Assembly (NCBI GenBank): GCA_012513395.1
Contig: JAAZCH010000156.1
Location: 1-14,913, forward strand
Reading direction: 5' to 3'
From: Tissierellia bacterium
GTDB lineage: Bacteria > Bacillota_A > Clostridia > Tissierellales > Peptoniphilaceae
DNA length: 14,913 nucleotides
Below the pieces are notes generated by a model. That model ran no database searches and had not been told where the DNA came from. It worked only from the letters and a program-made list of their open reading frames with translations. Of this stretch, positions 12,664 to 14,913 are shown piece after piece. The first letter of the stretch is position 1, and every line of letters starts with the position of its first letter. The position numbers were made by a program, and so were the translations under genes.

Positions 12664-14913
12664 ATGATGACAGATAGAGTAGCAAGATTAAAAAATAAAA
12701 GTATTAATACACAACCGAGAATTTGTATGGAAAGAGCAATTTCTGTAACCAAGGCATATGAAGAATATGCTGGAAGTGTTTCTCCAGAAGTTATGAGAGG
12801 AATTGCTTTCAAACAAATTATGGAAGACAAAACTATATACATTGGAGACGACGAACTAATCGTAGGCGAAAGGGGAGCAGAGCCGGGAGCAACTTCAACA
12901 TTTCCTGAACTTTGTTGCCATACCGTAGGCGACTTGGAAGTAATGGATGCGAGAGAAAATGTAAACTTCACCGTTACTGAAGAAGATAAGAAAATCCAAG
13001 CAGAAATTATTATACCTTATTGGAAAAACAGATCTACTAGATACAAAATGTTCCAAGAACTGGATCAAGAGTGGGTCGAAGCATATGAAGCAGGAATCTT
13101 TACAGAGTTTATGGAACAAAGAGGTCCTGGTCATACAGTAGGAGATAAAAAGTTATTTCAAAAGGGAATGCTTGATTTTAAAAGAGAAATTCAAGAGTCC
13201 ATAGATAAATTAGATTTTTTCAACGATCCTGAAGCCCTAGACAAAAGGGAAGCTTTAAGGGGAATGGACTTGGCATGTGATGCAATGCTCATCCAAGGAA
13301 GAAGACATGCTGAAAAAGCAAGAGAGATGGCAGCGGTTGAAACTGATGAGAAAAGAAAAGCAGAACTTTTAGAAATTGCTGAAATCTGTGATCACGTTCC
13401 AGCAAATGCGCCGAGAAATTTTAGAGAAGCTGTCCAAATGTATTGGTTTGTTCATTTAGGAGTTGTAACAGAACTTAATCCTTGGGATTCATATAATCCA
13501 GGAAGATTTGACCAACATCTATATCCATTCTACAAAAAAGAAATAGAAGAAGGAACACTAACACGCGAAGCAGCAGAAGAGATACTTCAATGTCTATGGG
13601 TGAAATTTAACAACAACCCAGCACCACCTAAGGTAGGCATAACTTTAAAAGAATCTGCAACGTACTTCGATTTCTGTACTATTAACAGCGGTGGATTGAC
13701 AACTGATGGAGAAGATGGAGTTAATGACGTTTCTTATTTGGTATTAGATGTAATCAAAGAAATGAGAATGCTTCAACCTGGATCTAATGTGCAAATAAGT
13801 GAAAAGACACCACAAGAATTCTTGAAAAAAGCAATTGACATCACTAGAACAGGATACGGGCAACCATCTATATTCAACGCAGATGCAGTTGTACAAGAGT
13901 TGTTATACACAGGGAAAACACTTGAAGATGCAAGAGATGGGGGTACAAGTGGTTGTGTAGAAGTAGGAGCATTTGGAAAAGAAGCTTACATCCTTACGGG
14001 ATATTTCAACCTAGCAAAGATTCTTGAGCTAGCTTTGAATAACGGTTTTGACCAATACTCAAACAAACAAATTGGACCAGAGACTGGAGATCCTAGAAAC
14101 TTCACTTCATATGAAGACGTGTACAGTGCGTTCCAAAAACAATTAGCGCATTTCATCGATATCAAAATAAAAGGAAACAATATAATCGGTAGAATTTTTG
14201 AAAAATATATGCATGCGCCATTCCTATCAGTAGTAACTGACGATTGTATCAAAAATGGAAAAGACTACAACTCAGGTGGAGCAAGATACAATACGACGTT
14301 TATCCAAGGGGTTGGAATAGCCAACTTAACAGACGCGTTATCTTCTATCAAATACAATATTTTCGACAATGAAAACTTTACAATGGACGAAATGCTAACA
14401 GCTATGGAAGATAATTTTGAAGGACATGAAAGAATCTTTGATTTAGTTTATAACAGAACGCCTAAATACGGAAATGATGATGAATACGCTGATGCTATTC
14501 TAGTAGACGTATTTAACGAATTTTTAAATAGCGTAAATGGAAGACCAGCAGCTAGAGGCGGACAACATTTAATCGAAATGTTACCTACAACCTGCCACGT
14601 TTATTTCGGACAAGTTATGCAAGCAGATCCAGCAGGTAGAAAGAAAGAACTTCCACTTGCAGATGGAATTTCTCCAGCAAAAGGCGCAGATAGAAATGGT
14701 CCAACAGGCGTAATCAAATCAGCATCTAAAATGGATCAACTTAAAACTGGAGGAGCACTTCTAAACCAAAAATTCACCCCACAAGTAGTAGAAGGTGAAA
14801 AAGGATTGGACGCTATGGCTTCGGTAGTAAGATCTTACTTCAAGCTAGATGGACATCATATCCAATTTAACGTAGTAGAAAAAGAAACTTTAATAGACGC
14901 ACAAAAACATCCA
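12664..14913 (+). CDS. hypD: Trans-4-hydroxy-L-proline dehydratase (glycyl radical enzyme), 3' end cut by window
   Basis: Removes water from trans-4-hydroxy-L-proline to give 1-pyrroline-5-carboxylate by radical chemistry, under strict anaerobiosis. The frame is open for 750 residues to the window end; the family is ~790, so the C-terminal glycyl-radical loop is just outside. The radical-relay cysteine is C431 in GTSGCVEVGAFGKEAYILTGY, with the acid/base E433. Compared with C. difficile HypD numbering as I recall it, F149, H157 (GPGH), D275 (PWD), S331, D336 and F337 (ESATYFDF), C431, E433, Y447 and T642 all fall at a constant offset of -3. This makes HypD much more likely than other dehydratases such as glycerol, propanediol or choline enzymes. 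It lacks the Cys-Cys pair of pyruvate formate-lyase. Activase hypE precedes it; a P5C dehydrogenase lies upstream. Confidence 0.88.
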   Translation, partial: MMTDRVARLKNKSINTQPRICMERAISVTKAYEEYAGSVSPEVMRGIAFKQIMEDKTIYIGDDELIVGERGAEPGATSTFPELCCHTVGDLEVMDARENVNFTVTEEDKKIQAEIIIPYWKNRSTRYKMFQELDQEWVEAYEAGIFTEFMEQRGPGHTVGDKKLFQKGMLDFKREIQESIDKLDFFNDPEALDKREALRGMDLACDAMLIQGRRHAEKAREMAAVETDEKRKAELLEIAEICDHVPANAPRNFREAVQMYWFVHLGVVTELNPWDSYNPGRFDQHLYPFYKKEIEEGTLTREAAEEILQCLWVKFNNNPAPPKVGITLKESATYFDFCTINSGGLTTDGEDGVNDVSYLVLDVIKEMRMLQPGSNVQISEKTPQEFLKKAIDITRTGYGQPSIFNADAVVQELLYTGKTLEDARDGGTSGCVEVGAFGKEAYILTGYFNLAKILELALNNGFDQYSNKQIGPETGDPRNFTSYEDVYSAFQKQLAHFIDIKIKGNNIIGRIFEKYMHAPFLSVVTDDCIKNGKDYNSGGARYNTTFIQGVGIANLTDALSSIKYNIFDNENFTMDEMLTAMEDNFEGHERIFDLVYNRTPKYGNDDEYADAILVDVFNEFLNSVNGRPAARGGQHLIEMLPTTCHVYFGQVMQADPAGRKKELPLADGISPAKGADRNGPTGVIKSASKMDQLKTGGALLNQKFTPQVVEGEKGLDAMASVVRSYFKLDGHHIQFNVVEKETLIDAQKHP

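Noticed and set aside
12585..13134. Minus-strand open frames across the hypE/hypD junction
   Set aside because: They lie antisense to strongly conserved coding sequence, have no ribosome binding sites and resemble no family; they are shadows.
12664..14913. Pyruvate formate-lyase, glycerol/propanediol dehydratase or choline lyase
   Set aside because: It has a single relay cysteine followed by V-E, not the Cys-Cys pair of formate-lyases, and the HypD-type residue set (H157, D275, S331, D336, Y447, T642) is present at constant offset.
1..14913. Mobile element, CRISPR array, tRNA or rRNA
   Set aside because: No transposase, integrase, regular spaced repeats, tRNA cloverleaf or rRNA sequence was seen on either strand by reading; a covariance-model scan was not possible here.

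Overview
The window is a chromosomal stretch from a low-GC (roughly one third G+C) Gram-positive obligate anaerobe. A Firmicutes lineage that ferments peptides and amino acids is the best fit, for example Tissierellia/Peptoniphilaceae or a clostridial relative. The reasons are AT-rich coding, strong GGAGG-type ribosome binding sites, short intergenic gaps with clear intrinsic terminators, an oxygen-sensitive glycyl radical enzyme, and several amino-acid-catabolic genes. The genus assignment is inference only.

Left part (1-2264): the C-terminal ~284 residues of a serine-dependent glutaminase, cut by the window edge, then a terminator. Next come a small regulator with an N-terminal membrane anchor and a C-terminal XRE helix-turn-helix, and a convergent L-aspartate dehydrogenase-family gene (nadX-like). 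The two convergent genes share a bidirectional terminator.

Middle part (2388-6610): a tightly packed plus-strand operon of typA/bipA (translational GTPase), a two-HKD cardiolipin synthase and a class IV PLP aminotransferase, closed by a terminator. Then a monocistronic thiamine-diphosphate 2-oxoacid decarboxylase (indolepyruvate/pyruvate decarboxylase type) with its own terminator.

Right part (8470-14913): this reads as a hydroxyproline/P5C catabolic neighbourhood. An Lrp/AsnC regulator is co-transcribed with an ALDH4-type L-glutamate gamma-semialdehyde (P5C) dehydrogenase. A minus-strand XRE-cupin regulator follows, then a 370-base divergent regulatory region with a decayed-looking coding stretch and a structured 5' leader. 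Last come the radical-SAM activase hypE and the glycyl radical enzyme hypD (trans-4-hydroxy-L-proline dehydratase), the latter cut at residue 750 by the window end. As many as ten HypD active-site positions, as recalled from the C. difficile enzyme, are present at a constant offset of -3.

Together hypE/hypD would turn trans-4-hydroxy-L-proline into 1-pyrroline-5-carboxylate (P5C), and the neighbouring dehydrogenase would oxidise this to glutamate while making NADH. The better-known hypD context instead pairs it with a P5C reductase that makes proline. The oxidative branch, two different candidate regulators and a structured leader make this the most interesting part of the window. No tRNA, rRNA, insertion sequence, CRISPR array or phage gene was seen.
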